From assembly GCA_945898055.1 (NCBI GenBank), contig CAMDGV010000021.1:1-61531 (forward strand): a stretch of DNA of 61,531 nucleotides. Direction: 5' to 3'. Of this stretch, positions 34,862 to 44,688 are shown one piece after another (position 1 is the first letter of the stretch; every line of letters begins with the position of its first letter). The DNA comes from Akkermansia muciniphila (GTDB lineage Bacteria; Verrucomicrobiota; Verrucomicrobiia; Limisphaerales; UBA9464). The notes under the pieces are model-generated. The model was not told where the DNA came from and searched no databases. It saw nothing but the letters and a program-made list of their open reading frames with translations. The translations under genes were made by a program, and so were the position numbers.

Positions 34862-37204
34862 ATGTTTTTAGACAAACCCCTTTATCGATGTCTTTTGAGT
34901 CAGGTGACTCGTTTTGTTTTTTTGTTTTTTTTCCTCGGTTGGACCTCGGGTACAGCCCTCGCAGTTGAATCGGGTTTGACGGTATCTTCGGTCGAGCAAG
35001 CTGAGTTTTTTGAAAGCAAAATTCGGCCCCTCTTGGTGAACGAATGTTATGGTTGTCACAGTAGCGATGCCAAAAAACTTAAGGGGCAACTCTATCTCGA
35101 TACCCGTGAGAAGATTTTGAAAGGGGGCGAGAGTGGTTCAGCCATCGTGCCAGGCAAGCCGGATGAAAGCCTCTTGATTCTTGCTGTCCGTTATAAGGAT
35201 GAAAAGACAGCGATGCCTCCCAAAAAACGGCTTTCAGACAGGCAAATTAATGATCTAGAAAAATGGGTTCGGATGGGCAGTCCTTGGCCGACTGAAAAAG
35301 GGGCGACAGCGGCTGCGCCGAGCGAAAAGGGAGGCTACAACTGGGAGAAATTCCGCGCTGAACATTGGGCCTTTCGGAGTGCGGTTAAGACACGACCGAT
35401 GTCCCTAAAAGAAGGGGCAAATGTGAGGAATCCAATTGATACCTTTGTCTTGAGCCGATTGGAGGCGGCGGGATTAAAACCAGCACCACCAGCGGACAAG
35501 CGAACCCTTATTCGACGCGCCTACTTGGACCTCATCGGGATACCGCCCACGCCCGAAGAGGTGTCTTCCTTTCTTCTTAATTCGGCACCTGATGCCTTTG
35601 ATCGAATTGTAGAAGCTCTCTTGGCCTCGCCCCATTACGGTGAACGATGGGGACGCCATTGGTTGGATGTGGCTCGGTATAGCGATGGGTTAGGAGGATT
35701 TCTCGATGGAGAACCGTTGCCAGAAGCCTGGCGTTTTCGCGATTGGGTTGTGTCGGCTCTCAATCAAGATATGCCCTACGATCAATTCGTGCGGGCCCAA
35801 ATTGCAGGCGATCTATTTTCGGAGACCGCAAATAGTAAGGTTGCGACCGGCTTCTTTGCTGTCGGGCCGACTTATATTTCAGATGGAGGAGATCCCGAAG
35901 CGGAGGCTCAAGCCCGAGCAGAAACCTTAGCGGATCGAGTGGATACTTTTTCCCGTGCCTTTCTGGGCCTCACGGTCGCTTGTGCGCGGTGTCACGATCA
36001 TAAGTTCGATCCGATCACCGCACGCGATTACTACGCTCTAGCTGGGATTTTTGATAATACGAAAACTGGCCTCTTTCCCATTGCGCCAGCGGGAGTGGTT
36101 GAGGCGTTTGATAAAGCCCAGAAAGCGATTCAGAATCAGGAGAAATTGGTTAAAGCAGCTGAAGCAGATCCGAAGTTAAAAGATCGGGTACCGGAGTTAA
36201 AGGCGGAGCGGGAGAGATTGAGGAAAAGTTCCCCTCCAGATTACCCCAAAGCGCATATGCTAAGAGAGAATAGTAATCGTGATTTACCCGTGGCTATTCG
36301 GGGGGATTTACGCAAGCCAGGCGAACCGGCACCTCGGCGTTTCTTGCAAATTTTAGCAGGAGAATCACCGGTCATTTTTAGTCAAGGCAGCGGGCGGCGC
36401 CAACTTGCCGAGGCGGTTACAGATCCCTCTACGATTTTGACGGCTCGGGTCTTGGTGAATCGAGTTTGGAAACATCATTTTGGGCAGGCACTGGTCCGTA
36501 CCCCAAGTAATTTTGGCGTTCTCGGTGAAGTTCCGACCCACCCTGATTTACTGGAATGGTTGGCAAACAGCTTGGTAGAAGATGGATGGTCCCTGAAAAG
36601 TCTCCATCGTAAAATAGTGCTCTCGACGACATGGCAGATGAGCAGTCATTATTCTTCTGCCGCCTTTGCGATGGATGGCGAAAATCGTCTGCTATGGAGA
36701 ATGAATCCGCGTAAACTGGAAGTTGAGTCGTTGCGCGACAGTCTTCTGGCTGTGACTGGAGAATTGGATCGTGGCTTGGGTGGTAAGTCTCTTGATCAGA
36801 TGCTCGAAACCCATCGACGCACTGTGTACAGCACGGTCAGCCGTAACGGCGATCGTTTTGTTTCTGATGAATTCCTCAGGCTTTTTGATTTTCCCACTCC
36901 TCGGTCTACGAGTGAATCCCGCTCGGTGAGTACAATTCCTCAACAGTATCTTTTTATGATGAACAGCGCCTTTATGAGTGATCGAGCCAAGGCACTTGCG
37001 GAGCGTCTTCAGCGGGAGATTGCCGACGATCGAGGGCGTATTGAGCGGGCGTACTTAATTCTGTATTCACGTCTACCTCTCGCCGAGGAAGTGACACTTG
37101 CCTTGGCCTTTCTAGGTGCTCGGATCAATGCGGGTGCGCAATCAACCTGGCAATCGTATGCGCAAGTGTTACTCAGTGCTCACGAGTTTCAACAAATCCG
37201 GTAA
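34862..37204 (+). CDS. Exported PSD1 protein with planctomycete cytochrome c, DUF1549 and DUF1553 domains (pair 1)
   Basis: 780 residues. A hydrophobic N-terminus (about 10-35) is a signal peptide. The planctomycete cytochrome-c-like domain follows with the heme-type motif CYGCH at residues 62-66 and MPPKKRLSD near 120. DUF1549 covers about 175-390, with YGERWGRHWLDVARYSD and CARCHDHKFDPI near 372. DUF1553 covers about 490-760, with VNRVWKHHFGQALV and TPSNFG. Biochemical function is not established; the heme motif suggests redox chemistry outside the inner membrane. A Tat-exported DUF1501 protein follows 10 bp later, the usual partner. Confidence 0.9.
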   Translation: MFLDKPLYRCLLSQVTRFVFLFFFLGWTSGTALAVESGLTVSSVEQAEFFESKIRPLLVNECYGCHSSDAKKLKGQLYLDTREKILKGGESGSAIVPGKPDESLLILAVRYKDEKTAMPPKKRLSDRQINDLEKWVRMGSPWPTEKGATAAAPSEKGGYNWEKFRAEHWAFRSAVKTRPMSLKEGANVRNPIDTFVLSRLEAAGLKPAPPADKRTLIRRAYLDLIGIPPTPEEVSSFLLNSAPDAFDRIVEALLASPHYGERWGRHWLDVARYSDGLGGFLDGEPLPEAWRFRDWVVSALNQDMPYDQFVRAQIAGDLFSETANSKVATGFFAVGPTYISDGGDPEAEAQARAETLADRVDTFSRAFLGLTVACARCHDHKFDPITARDYYALAGIFDNTKTGLFPIAPAGVVEAFDKAQKAIQNQEKLVKAAEADPKLKDRVPELKAERERLRKSSPPDYPKAHMLRENSNRDLPVAIRGDLRKPGEPAPRRFLQILAGESPVIFSQGSGRRQLAEAVTDPSTILTARVLVNRVWKHHFGQALVRTPSNFGVLGEVPTHPDLLEWLANSLVEDGWSLKSLHRKIVLSTTWQMSSHYSSAAFAMDGENRLLWRMNPRKLEVESLRDSLLAVTGELDRGLGGKSLDQMLETHRRTVYSTVSRNGDRFVSDEFLRLFDFPTPRSTSESRSVSTIPQQYLFMMNSAFMSDRAKALAERLQREIADDRGRIERAYLILYSRLPLAEEVTLALAFLGARINAGAQSTWQSYAQVLLSAHEFQQIR

Positions 37205-37214
37205 TTCTATTCCT

Positions 37215-38654
37215 ATGTTTTTTCGACAACATGAAGCCGCTTTCCGGAGAGCCTCAAGGCTAAGTTCGAGGCGCGATTTTCTTGGTCACCTTGGGGCTGG
37301 GATGGGGATCATCGGCTTGGCTGGGCTACTCGGTCAGGCTGATGCTAGCGATCTGGGAGCGGGTGCATCGCTTTTAACGAAACGGCCCCATTTTATCCCA
37401 AGAGCCAAACGGGTTATTCAACTATTTATGCCGGGAGGGCCTTCGCAGGTAGATACCTTTGATTACAAGCCTCAGTTGGCTAAGCATGCCGGGAAGCGAC
37501 CCGAATTGGTGGATCGTAAAAGTTTGCGCAATACCAAAAACGGATTAATGCCTTCACCTTTTGGGTTTCAGCAATACGGACAGTCGGGGAAGTGGGTCAG
37601 TGATATTTTCCCCAAGGTGGCACACTGCGTTGACGACATCAGTTTCATCCATTCAATGCATACAGATATCCCCGAGCATGCTGGAGCGATGATGATGATG
37701 AATGTGGGGGCGTTACAACCGAATCGCCCGAGCTTGGGTTCGTGGCTGGTTTATGGTCTCGGAACGGAAAATCAGAATCTACCGGGCTTTGTCGCAATGT
37801 CCCCTCGAGCGCAACCCCGTTGCACGCTCGCAAATTGGGGGAATGCCTTCCTTCCGGGCGTCTATGCCGGTAGCTATGTCAATATTGCTGAGATGAAACC
37901 AGACGCGGTGATGCGCGATTTAAAGAACCGGAAACTTTCCACAGGGGATCAGCGGCATCAATTGGATCTCTTGGCGCAGCTTAATCAAAAGCACTTGTCT
38001 CGAATGGAACGAGATCAGGATCTGGAAGCAGGAATTGCGGCAATGGAGATGGCTTTCCGAATGCAGTTTTCGGTGCCGGAGGTGTTCGATATTAGTCGGG
38101 AATCCCAAGCCACCCGCGATCTGTATGGCGAGAGTGAATTTGCCAAAGGATGTTTGCTGGCCCGACGACTTATCGAGCAGGGAGTGAGGGTCGTTCAGTT
38201 ATCGTTATCGATCGATGGTTACGATATCGCATGGGATACTGGTCACGAAAATATTGTCGATGGCCATGCCAAGTTAGCAAAGGCCTGTGATCAAGGCATC
38301 GCCGCTTTGATTCATGATCTCAAAGCGCGTGGTTTATTTGAGGATACACTCCTTGTTTGGGGCGGAGAATTCGGACGAGCGCCCACCTCTGAAGGGGCCA
38401 AGGGTCGCGATCACGATCACTATGGATACACGAACTGGTTGGCAGGTGGTGGCGTTAAAGCCGGTTTTAGCTATGGGGCAACTGACGAGTTCGGATGCGC
38501 TGCGGTAGAAGACCGGGTTCACGTGCATGATCTGCACGCTACGATTTTGCATTTAATGGGATTAGATCACGAAAAACTGACCTACCGATATTCGGGGCGT
38601 GATTATCGACTGACCGATGTGTCGGGAAATGTGGTGCGTGGCATTCTCTCCTGA
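37215..38654 (+). CDS. Tat-exported DUF1501 (sulfatase-like fold) protein (pair 1)
   Basis: 479 residues from the ATG at 37215; an upstream open extension lies within the PSD1 gene. A twin-arginine signal, SSRRDFLGHLGAGMG, is near residue 20. DUF1501 markers are RVIQLFMPGGPSQVDTFD near 65, EHAGAMMMMN, LLVWGGEFGRAPTSEG near 380 and GRDHDHYGYTNWLAGGG. The fold relates to alkaline-phosphatase-type sulfatases, but the enzymatic role is unknown. It is 10 bp after the PSD1 gene and almost certainly co-transcribed. Tat export suggests folding or cofactor loading in the cytoplasm. Confidence 0.9.
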   Translation: MFFRQHEAAFRRASRLSSRRDFLGHLGAGMGIIGLAGLLGQADASDLGAGASLLTKRPHFIPRAKRVIQLFMPGGPSQVDTFDYKPQLAKHAGKRPELVDRKSLRNTKNGLMPSPFGFQQYGQSGKWVSDIFPKVAHCVDDISFIHSMHTDIPEHAGAMMMMNVGALQPNRPSLGSWLVYGLGTENQNLPGFVAMSPRAQPRCTLANWGNAFLPGVYAGSYVNIAEMKPDAVMRDLKNRKLSTGDQRHQLDLLAQLNQKHLSRMERDQDLEAGIAAMEMAFRMQFSVPEVFDISRESQATRDLYGESEFAKGCLLARRLIEQGVRVVQLSLSIDGYDIAWDTGHENIVDGHAKLAKACDQGIAALIHDLKARGLFEDTLLVWGGEFGRAPTSEGAKGRDHDHYGYTNWLAGGGVKAGFSYGATDEFGCAAVEDRVHVHDLHATILHLMGLDHEKLTYRYSGRDYRLTDVSGNVVRGILS

Positions 38655-38721
38655 GTCAATGGGGGGTGATCCTCTGTTTAATTTCAAAAGCAGCTGGAAA
38701 GTATCTCGAGATGGAGAGGTT

Positions 38722-39597
38722 TTAATGTAGGGATAAAAGGAGCCGAAAGCCGATATAATCGCCCTTCACTCCGCTAGACATCGTGCCTCGCGCGGCCGAG
38801 CGGCAACGTCTGTCTCCATAGAGCCAATTGCCGCCCCGAACACATTTTGAATCGATAGACTCTGAGCCGACGGGATCGATGACGGAGTTAGTTGTGTAGG
38901 CAATATAACCGTCACGACACCATTCCGCAGCGCTACCGTGCATATCGTATAGGCCCCAGTCATTGGGTTTCTTGGAGCCAACCGGATGCGATTTGCCCTT
39001 GGAATTACCCTCGAGCCAAGCCATCTCATCCAAGTTTCCAGCGTAAGCCCCAACCGTGCGGGCACGACAAGCATATTCCCACTGAGCCTCTGTCGGTAAT
39101 GACCAACGACAACCTACCGGAAGAATTCCTTGTTCGCGATGGAGGGTGGTCAGCGTGTCGCAAAATTTTAAGATCTCTTTCCAATTAACTTGGTTTACTG
39201 CGAGATCAAGGCCTTTACCGTGACTGGGATTAGTCCCCATTACTTTCTCCCAAAGTGACTGAGGGCATTCGGTTTCAGCGAGGAAAAAGCCGTGCTTCAA
39301 TGTAACTTGATGCTGGATCTCATCTGTATCTCGGTAAGGTTCCAAGACCGGGCTACCCATTATAAAGTGGCCCGAAGGAATCCAACGGAGAGCGATTCGA
39401 TTCGTTCCCACTGTTAAGAAAAAAGAGTCGCCGGCGGTCAGTGAACCTTCGGCCTGTCGTGCCTTCTGAAGAATCGGTGCAACGGACATCGGACGCGCCT
39501 GCGGTATCGGTACGTCCAAAGCAGGTTCTCGACCGTAGCAAATGGCGATGAGAAGGCTGAAAATCAAAAGTCGGGCAGGGGCTTTAGTGTAGAACAT
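38722..39597 (-). CDS. Exported formylglycine-generating-enzyme (SUMF1) family protein
   Basis: 291 residues from the ATG at 39595-39597. The longer open form would place the hydrophobic signal (LLIFSLLIAICYG) inside the chain. Visible SUMF1/FGE-sulfatase motifs are SGHFIMGSPVLEPYRD near 85, VNQVNWKEILKFCDTL, LPTEAQWEYACRA near 190, GLYDMHGSAAEWCRDGY near 225 and VRGGNWLYGDRRCRSAARG near 260. True FGEs activate sulfatases. Many bacterial relatives lack catalytic cysteines and serve other roles, and the cysteine pair cannot be judged safely here. It is transcribed opposite to its neighbours in the exported cluster. Confidence 0.85.
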   Translation of the reverse strand: MFYTKAPARLLIFSLLIAICYGREPALDVPIPQARPMSVAPILQKARQAEGSLTAGDSFFLTVGTNRIALRWIPSGHFIMGSPVLEPYRDTDEIQHQVTLKHGFFLAETECPQSLWEKVMGTNPSHGKGLDLAVNQVNWKEILKFCDTLTTLHREQGILPVGCRWSLPTEAQWEYACRARTVGAYAGNLDEMAWLEGNSKGKSHPVGSKKPNDWGLYDMHGSAAEWCRDGYIAYTTNSVIDPVGSESIDSKCVRGGNWLYGDRRCRSAARGTMSSGVKGDYIGFRLLLSLH

Positions 39598-40033
39598 AAT
39601 TGATTGGAAGGTTTCCCTGCCGCGTTCGCGAGGGTAAATCAAATTAAAGGCAGCACCTTGCACCACTCGCGCTTTGAACTCCAATCAAAGATCGTTGGAA
39701 AGCTCAGCGCATTTATGTTCAGGTCCGCAAAGATGGACCGCCGAAGTCGATGGGTAATTCTGGTATCGTCGACGAGCGGCGCTCCGTTTCCATCCACCGC
39801 GGTCGTCGGTTGATCGTGTTGCCCCGGTGAGCGTGGGGATGCACGAACGATTACGAGTGAACTTCTTGGACTTATCTCACTCGCAACAATGAGATCAGTC
39901 TCCTCCTCTGTTTCTTTACAGCGCTCTTAAATTTTTCGTCAAACACATCATTTCCTTACAAAGGTCGGGTCTTATCTTCTCTCATGACAGATCGAGCACT
40001 TGCCATTCGGCCGCTTCAACGACACCCCCAATT
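39598..40033. other. Gene-free stretch between the FGE-like and YHYH genes
   Basis: No convincing gene on either strand; short open frames here lack recognisable features. The two flanking genes are divergent, so both promoters should lie here. The right end carries the TGTATC repeats listed separately. Confidence 0.4.
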
Positions 40034-40088
40034 GATACATCGTAAAATCGCTGTATCTTAAATTCAGGCTCAAAAATTAGTCTGTATC
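40034..40088 (+). promoter_or_regulatory. TGTATC repeats upstream of the YHYH gene
   Basis: GATACA at 40034-40039 is inverted as TGTATC at 40052-40057, and a third TGTATC in the same orientation lies at 40083-40088, just before the ATG at 40091. TTGATA at 40033-40038 with TATCTT at 40054-40059 could be a weak promoter (15-bp spacing). An operator is possible but unproven. Confidence 0.25.
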
Positions 40089-40090
40089 AG

Positions 40091-43000
40091 ATGAAAACCC
40101 TTCAATTACTCCTTGTGATCGCGGTCGGAGTCCAGACTTTGGAATCGACTAAGGCGCACGATTTAACCTCCGAAGAGGGAGTTGTTCCAGCGTGGTACAA
40201 TGCCCCCCAAGGAGTGGTTCACTCGAGCAGCACAATCGTCTCCGGAGACTCTGCATCGTGTGCGAAGGGAGTGCGGATGGCTGAATCCTTTTCTCCTTTC
40301 AAACCGAAGGTGCGTTACCATTGGGATACTCATTATTTTTATGAGGAGTCTGACGGACTGCCAGACACTTATTTGATGCCGAATCTCATGGTCGGCATTA
40401 CCGATTGGCAGCAACAGATTCCCCTGCCTACTTCTTATTTTGCTGGAACTTTGAATCCCGAAGGCAACCAAGGGTCACGCGGCTATCGTCAACCTAACTT
40501 ATGGAAATTGCCCTTGATTCCGATTCCTGCTGGAGTCAATAGCATCCCGATTTCAGCGGGTAATTTTCAACGCGGAGCTATCGCACTGGCCGTCAATGGA
40601 ATCCCTATTTTTAATCCTCGCAACAACCGAGGTGCGGATTCTTATGCGATTGGCGAACTCGATCAATATGGCGGTCATTGTGGGTTAGCCGACGACTACC
40701 ATTACCACATTGTTCCGGTCCATTTACAGAGTGTGTTGGGAACAGAAAAGCCCTTGGCTTGGGCCCTAGATGGCTACCCAATCTTCGGTTATACCGAACC
40801 TGATGGCACACCCCGTCAAGCACTTGATCCCGATGGAGGGCACGACACTGGCACTGATTGGGGTTACCATTATCACGCCATCGGCAGTACCGCAACCGGA
40901 CCTCAAAGTCCCTACATGATGAGTGCATTTCACGGCACGGTGGTTAACTTCGGAGGGCAAGTAGATCCTCAACCTGGGGCACAACCACTTCGCGCCTCAG
41001 GCACCGGCGGATACTTCGCTCAACCGCTTACCGGCGCCTCGATTATCGCCTTTAAGAATCCTGTCTCTTTGGCCACGAATTCTTCCGGAGACCTTGTTGA
41101 AGAGCTCAGCGGCACTCCCTCTAGCGATCAATATCTTCTGCGTTATAAAGTTGGCGCCGCTACTTATGACATCTGCTGGCGCTTCAATCGAAACGCCAAT
41201 CCCAAGACGTTGACCCTGACTTGGCGACTACCCAACAGCAATGCTCAGACGACTCTTTACAGTAGCACTAATAATCGCATCACCGCGTATCCCATGGCCG
41301 ATAACCGCCTCGTCAATTTGCCCGACACCGGCCAGACACTGCAGGTCAATACGGCCTTTGGCGAGGACTCGGACTACACCCTGCATCCCCCCTCTTTTAC
41401 TGATAATCAAAATGGCACGATCGCTGATAACGTTACTGGTTTAATTTGGCAGAAAACCGACAGCGGCGAAATGACCTGGGAAACGGCACTCCTCCACGCT
41501 GCTAGCCTCACCACTGGCGGCTATACGGACTGGCGGTTACCCACTCCCTCAGAGGCCTTCGGACTCTTAAACCACAGCAGTAAACCGGCGCTCAATCCAG
41601 CTTACTTCGACAGCGCTAGTGGAGGTTCACCTGAGTACTTGTGGACCAGCGATATCTATGGAAGCGACGCCACAAAAGTATGGGTAAGCAATTTGGGCGG
41701 AGGCCTAGGGCCACATCCGAAAGCTGAGACCCTCAGTGCCGGTGGTACGCATCGTTTTCATGCGCGCTACGTGCGTGGCTCGAAAGCCTCAAACGGTCAC
41801 AGCTATCACAATCACTGCGACGGCACCCTCACTGATCTTGACACTCAATTGATGTGGACACAGATGCCGAGCTCAAGTCTTTCTTGGACTTCCGCGCTGG
41901 CCTATGCTGAAGGATTGACTCTCGGCAATTACCACGACTGGCGATTGCCAAACGTGAAGGAACTTCAAACCTTGGTCGACTACACTTTGGCCACCGCGAC
42001 GACGACCAACGGTCTTCTACCGTGCCTGAATCGCACCCTTTTTCCGAACGCACCCGCGACGGCTTATTGGACCTCCACCTCGGTCCAGACTGCCGCACCC
42101 AGTCAGGCTTGGTTGGTTGAATTTGGCATAAATAACGCCGTGCCGGCAACCAGTGGTCCGAGTCGAACGGCCCAAGGCGTGATCAGCTACGAGGCTTACA
42201 GCGCCAACTATCCGGTTTTCGCCGTGCGCAGTGTGACTTCGAAAACGATTCAACCGTCTATCACCCAAGGTCGGGCCACAACGATAACCCCTAATCTTTA
42301 CCTGAAAGGTCAACGCGCTGCGGGAGTTGGAACCGTTACCGCAACGGATGGCACCCTCTGGACGGTGCCCTCCGCGACCCAATTCGCCAATGGGATCAAA
42401 GCAAGTGACCTTTATAATGAAGCCACAGGTGTCAGGCCAGCGACCATCAATGATACCGATCTTAGTTCGGTACCGATTGTAGAAATTGACGCCGACGGAG
42501 AATTAATCACCGGCTATCTCTTTGCTGACAATTACTTTGAACTGTATGTCAACGGCACCTTGGTGGGAGTCGACCCTGTTCCTTACACCGCTTTCAATTC
42601 CTGTGTGGTTCGTTTTCGAGCAAAACGTCCGATTACCTATGCGGTAAAATTGGTCGACTGGGAGGAAAATCTCGGACTCGGTACTGAGCTGAATGGAGGG
42701 AACCTCTTCCATCCTGGCGACGGCGGATTTATGGCCAGTTTCAGTGACGGAACCCGAACTGATGCTCATTGGAAGGCACAAAGCTTTTACATTTCTCCTC
42801 TCGATAATCCGCAACTTGTGATCGAGATGCCTGACGGTACTCACCTTTCTTCATCCGCATCTTTAACCCCTACCTTCGGGGCCAATAGCTTCGCGCTGCA
42901 CTATCCGGTACCGTTAGATTGGTTTGCAAAGAACTTCAATGACGCGGCATGGCCCCTCGCAACGACCTATAGTGAAACCGTGGTCGGGGCAGATAATAAA

Positions 43001-44527
43001 CCCGCGTATCAGAATTTTCCGAACCAATTCAGTAACAGCGGTGCGCAGTTCATCTGGTCTTCTAACCTCGTTCTGGATAATGAAATCATTGTTCGCTACA
43101 CAGGGCCCGCTCCTAGCACCCAGATTTCTGTTGAATACCCCACCGGCACTTCTCTCTCTGATGGCGTAAGTAAGGTCAAAATGGGTCGGATTGGGGTCGG
43201 TCTCGATCTCCTAAAAACTTTCACGATTCGCAATAAGGGGGCCAACCCTCTCCTGCTTTCCGGTGCAACGATCGAGGGAGAAGGTGCCGGTAACTTTACC
43301 CTCCTCGAATTCCCAGTTGGCAGTGTCGCCCCCGGTGACAGCACAACCGTAAGTGTAAAGTTTCAAGCCCCTCGGTCTGGCACCTTCACTGCCACCTTGC
43401 ATATCGTCAGCAGTGACACCTCGGTTGGCGCGGCGTTTGACCTCGGATTGGAAGGGGTCGCTTTTCTTTTGCCCCCGACCATTACCCATCTAACCACTTC
43501 GCCAAACACACCCACATTTATCGATACTGTCATCGTCTTGGCTCAGCTTAAGTCGACCACCGAAACACCCTCAAATCAGGTACAGTTAGTCTACAACAGC
43601 GGAGGACAAACGACAGGGATAGTCTTCACTGAAACCATGGCGAACGCCGCGGTCACAGGGTGGACTGGAACCGGCGCCAACAACCTCTGGACCGTGACCA
43701 GTCTAGGTACCCCAAACACCCTCAGGCAAACTGTGGCGGCAAACCATGGAACCGGTAATCCCTACGGTTTAGAATTCGACAAGGGAACCTCCCAACTCAT
43801 CGACAGTATGATCACCACGGCCAATGTCATTGATGCGTCGGGCACCTCGGGTACTGTCGAATTTTGGGTATCGGCAATGGATATGATTTCGCCTAATGGT
43901 TGGACCTTTCAAACCTCCATCGACGGAGGTAACACTTGGAGTACTCGCCTGAGTGAACTCACTGGCAGCAACCACGCTTTCCAACTATTTCACTACGACC
44001 TGACTACTTTCGAGCGGGTTAGCACGTTGAAGTTGCGGTTCCAGTTCGCTGGTTACAATGCGGTCGCACCGATTCGAGCTCCGAAGCTTTATCTCGATGA
44101 TATTAGGGTTAGTACGACTCACGGCGAATCCCCCGTCATTGTGACGATGGTCGATGATGGACTCCACGGAGACGGTCTGGCTGGCGACGGAATCTATGGT
44201 GCGGAAATTCCACAACTTCCTGCCGGAACACAGGTGAACTATCAGGTCACTGCGACCGATGCCAACGCAGGTGAATCCGTCTCGGTTATGGGACAAAGTT
44301 ATCAGGTCAGCAGTATCACTCCATCGCCCTATCTCAAGATCGACGCCTCAATTTCGAGTGGTGACCTACGTCTTAACTGGGACGCTCAAGCAGGATTAAT
44401 CTACTCAGTGTTGGGGTCGCAGGATCTGAAATCTTGGACCCCTCTCTTCGTGGGTCAAACCAATCGATGGACCGACTCCCTCGTCGTCGTTTCAATGCCC
44501 TTTCGTTTTTATCGGGTTACGCGCTAA
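40091..44527 (+). CDS. Giant exported multi-domain protein with YHYH and DUF1566 (Lcl) domains
   Basis: 1478 residues. The N-terminal helix (LQLLLVIAVGVQTLESTKAH) is a signal peptide. A YHYH domain covers about 140-290, with DDYHYHIVPVH near 202, ALDGYPIFGY, and WGYHYHAIGS near 256. Two DUF1566 domains follow (about 435-566 and 575-716), each with GLIWQK or LMWTQM and a DWRLP motif. A choice-of-anchor-D-like beta domain (about 1034-1126) with TIRNKGANPLLLSGA comes next, then a jelly-roll-like stretch with VEFWVSAMDM, a HGDGLAGDGIYGAEIP segment, and a C-terminal segment with FYRVTR. It is probably a surface or secreted binding protein. No anchor motif is evident, so it may be released. Function is unknown. 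Confidence 0.85.
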   Translation: MKTLQLLLVIAVGVQTLESTKAHDLTSEEGVVPAWYNAPQGVVHSSSTIVSGDSASCAKGVRMAESFSPFKPKVRYHWDTHYFYEESDGLPDTYLMPNLMVGITDWQQQIPLPTSYFAGTLNPEGNQGSRGYRQPNLWKLPLIPIPAGVNSIPISAGNFQRGAIALAVNGIPIFNPRNNRGADSYAIGELDQYGGHCGLADDYHYHIVPVHLQSVLGTEKPLAWALDGYPIFGYTEPDGTPRQALDPDGGHDTGTDWGYHYHAIGSTATGPQSPYMMSAFHGTVVNFGGQVDPQPGAQPLRASGTGGYFAQPLTGASIIAFKNPVSLATNSSGDLVEELSGTPSSDQYLLRYKVGAATYDICWRFNRNANPKTLTLTWRLPNSNAQTTLYSSTNNRITAYPMADNRLVNLPDTGQTLQVNTAFGEDSDYTLHPPSFTDNQNGTIADNVTGLIWQKTDSGEMTWETALLHAASLTTGGYTDWRLPTPSEAFGLLNHSSKPALNPAYFDSASGGSPEYLWTSDIYGSDATKVWVSNLGGGLGPHPKAETLSAGGTHRFHARYVRGSKASNGHSYHNHCDGTLTDLDTQLMWTQMPSSSLSWTSALAYAEGLTLGNYHDWRLPNVKELQTLVDYTLATATTTNGLLPCLNRTLFPNAPATAYWTSTSVQTAAPSQAWLVEFGINNAVPATSGPSRTAQGVISYEAYSANYPVFAVRSVTSKTIQPSITQGRATTITPNLYLKGQRAAGVGTVTATDGTLWTVPSATQFANGIKASDLYNEATGVRPATINDTDLSSVPIVEIDADGELITGYLFADNYFELYVNGTLVGVDPVPYTAFNSCVVRFRAKRPITYAVKLVDWEENLGLGTELNGGNLFHPGDGGFMASFSDGTRTDAHWKAQSFYISPLDNPQLVIEMPDGTHLSSSASLTPTFGANSFALHYPVPLDWFAKNFNDAAWPLATTYSETVVGADNKPAYQNFPNQFSNSGAQFIWSSNLVLDNEIIVRYTGPAPSTQISVEYPTGTSLSDGVSKVKMGRIGVGLDLLKTFTIRNKGANPLLLSGATIEGEGAGNFTLLEFPVGSVAPGDSTTVSVKFQAPRSGTFTATLHIVSSDTSVGAAFDLGLEGVAFLLPPTITHLTTSPNTPTFIDTVIVLAQLKSTTETPSNQVQLVYNSGGQTTGIVFTETMANAAVTGWTGTGANNLWTVTSLGTPNTLRQTVAANHGTGNPYGLEFDKGTSQLIDSMITTANVIDASGTSGTVEFWVSAMDMISPNGWTFQTSIDGGNTWSTRLSELTGSNHAFQLFHYDLTTFERVSTLKLRFQFAGYNAVAPIRAPKLYLDDIRVSTTHGESPVIVTMVDDGLHGDGLAGDGIYGAEIPQLPAGTQVNYQVTATDANAGESVSVMGQSYQVSSITPSPYLKIDASISSGDLRLNWDAQAGLIYSVLGSQDLKSWTPLFVGQTNRWTDSLVVVSMPFRFYRVTR

Positions 44528-44542
44528 TCGAGCGGCTTAACC

Positions 44543-44566
44543 CTGCGCTGGTAGCTGCGCTGGTAG
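44543..44566. repeat. Tandem 12-bp direct repeat after the YHYH gene
   Basis: CTGCGCTGGTAG occurs twice in direct succession without a gap. It lies 16 bp after the stop of the giant gene and may be a replication-slippage duplication. Confidence 0.6.
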
Positions 44567-44596
44567 AGCCTGTACGATTTGATATTTCGAGTGCAT

Positions 44597-44631
44597 GAAG
44601 GCCGAAAAATTAAAATTTAGCTTCGGCCTTC
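44597..44631 (+). terminator. 10-bp hairpin between the YHYH and CE15-like genes
   Basis: GAAGGCCGAA at 44597-44606 pairs with TTCGGCCTTC at 44622-44631 across a 15-nt loop. No T-run follows on either strand, so it may be a weak terminator or a leader structure of the esterase gene. Confidence 0.4.
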
Positions 44632-44688
44632 GGCTGAAGATCAACAAAAAATGTGGTACTAAACTAGAAATCCCTAAGACTCACTCTC

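Noticed and set aside
39604-39813. A short plus-strand frame between the FGE-like and YHYH genes
   Set aside because: No start context and no recognisable features; it overlaps the leader of the FGE-like gene.
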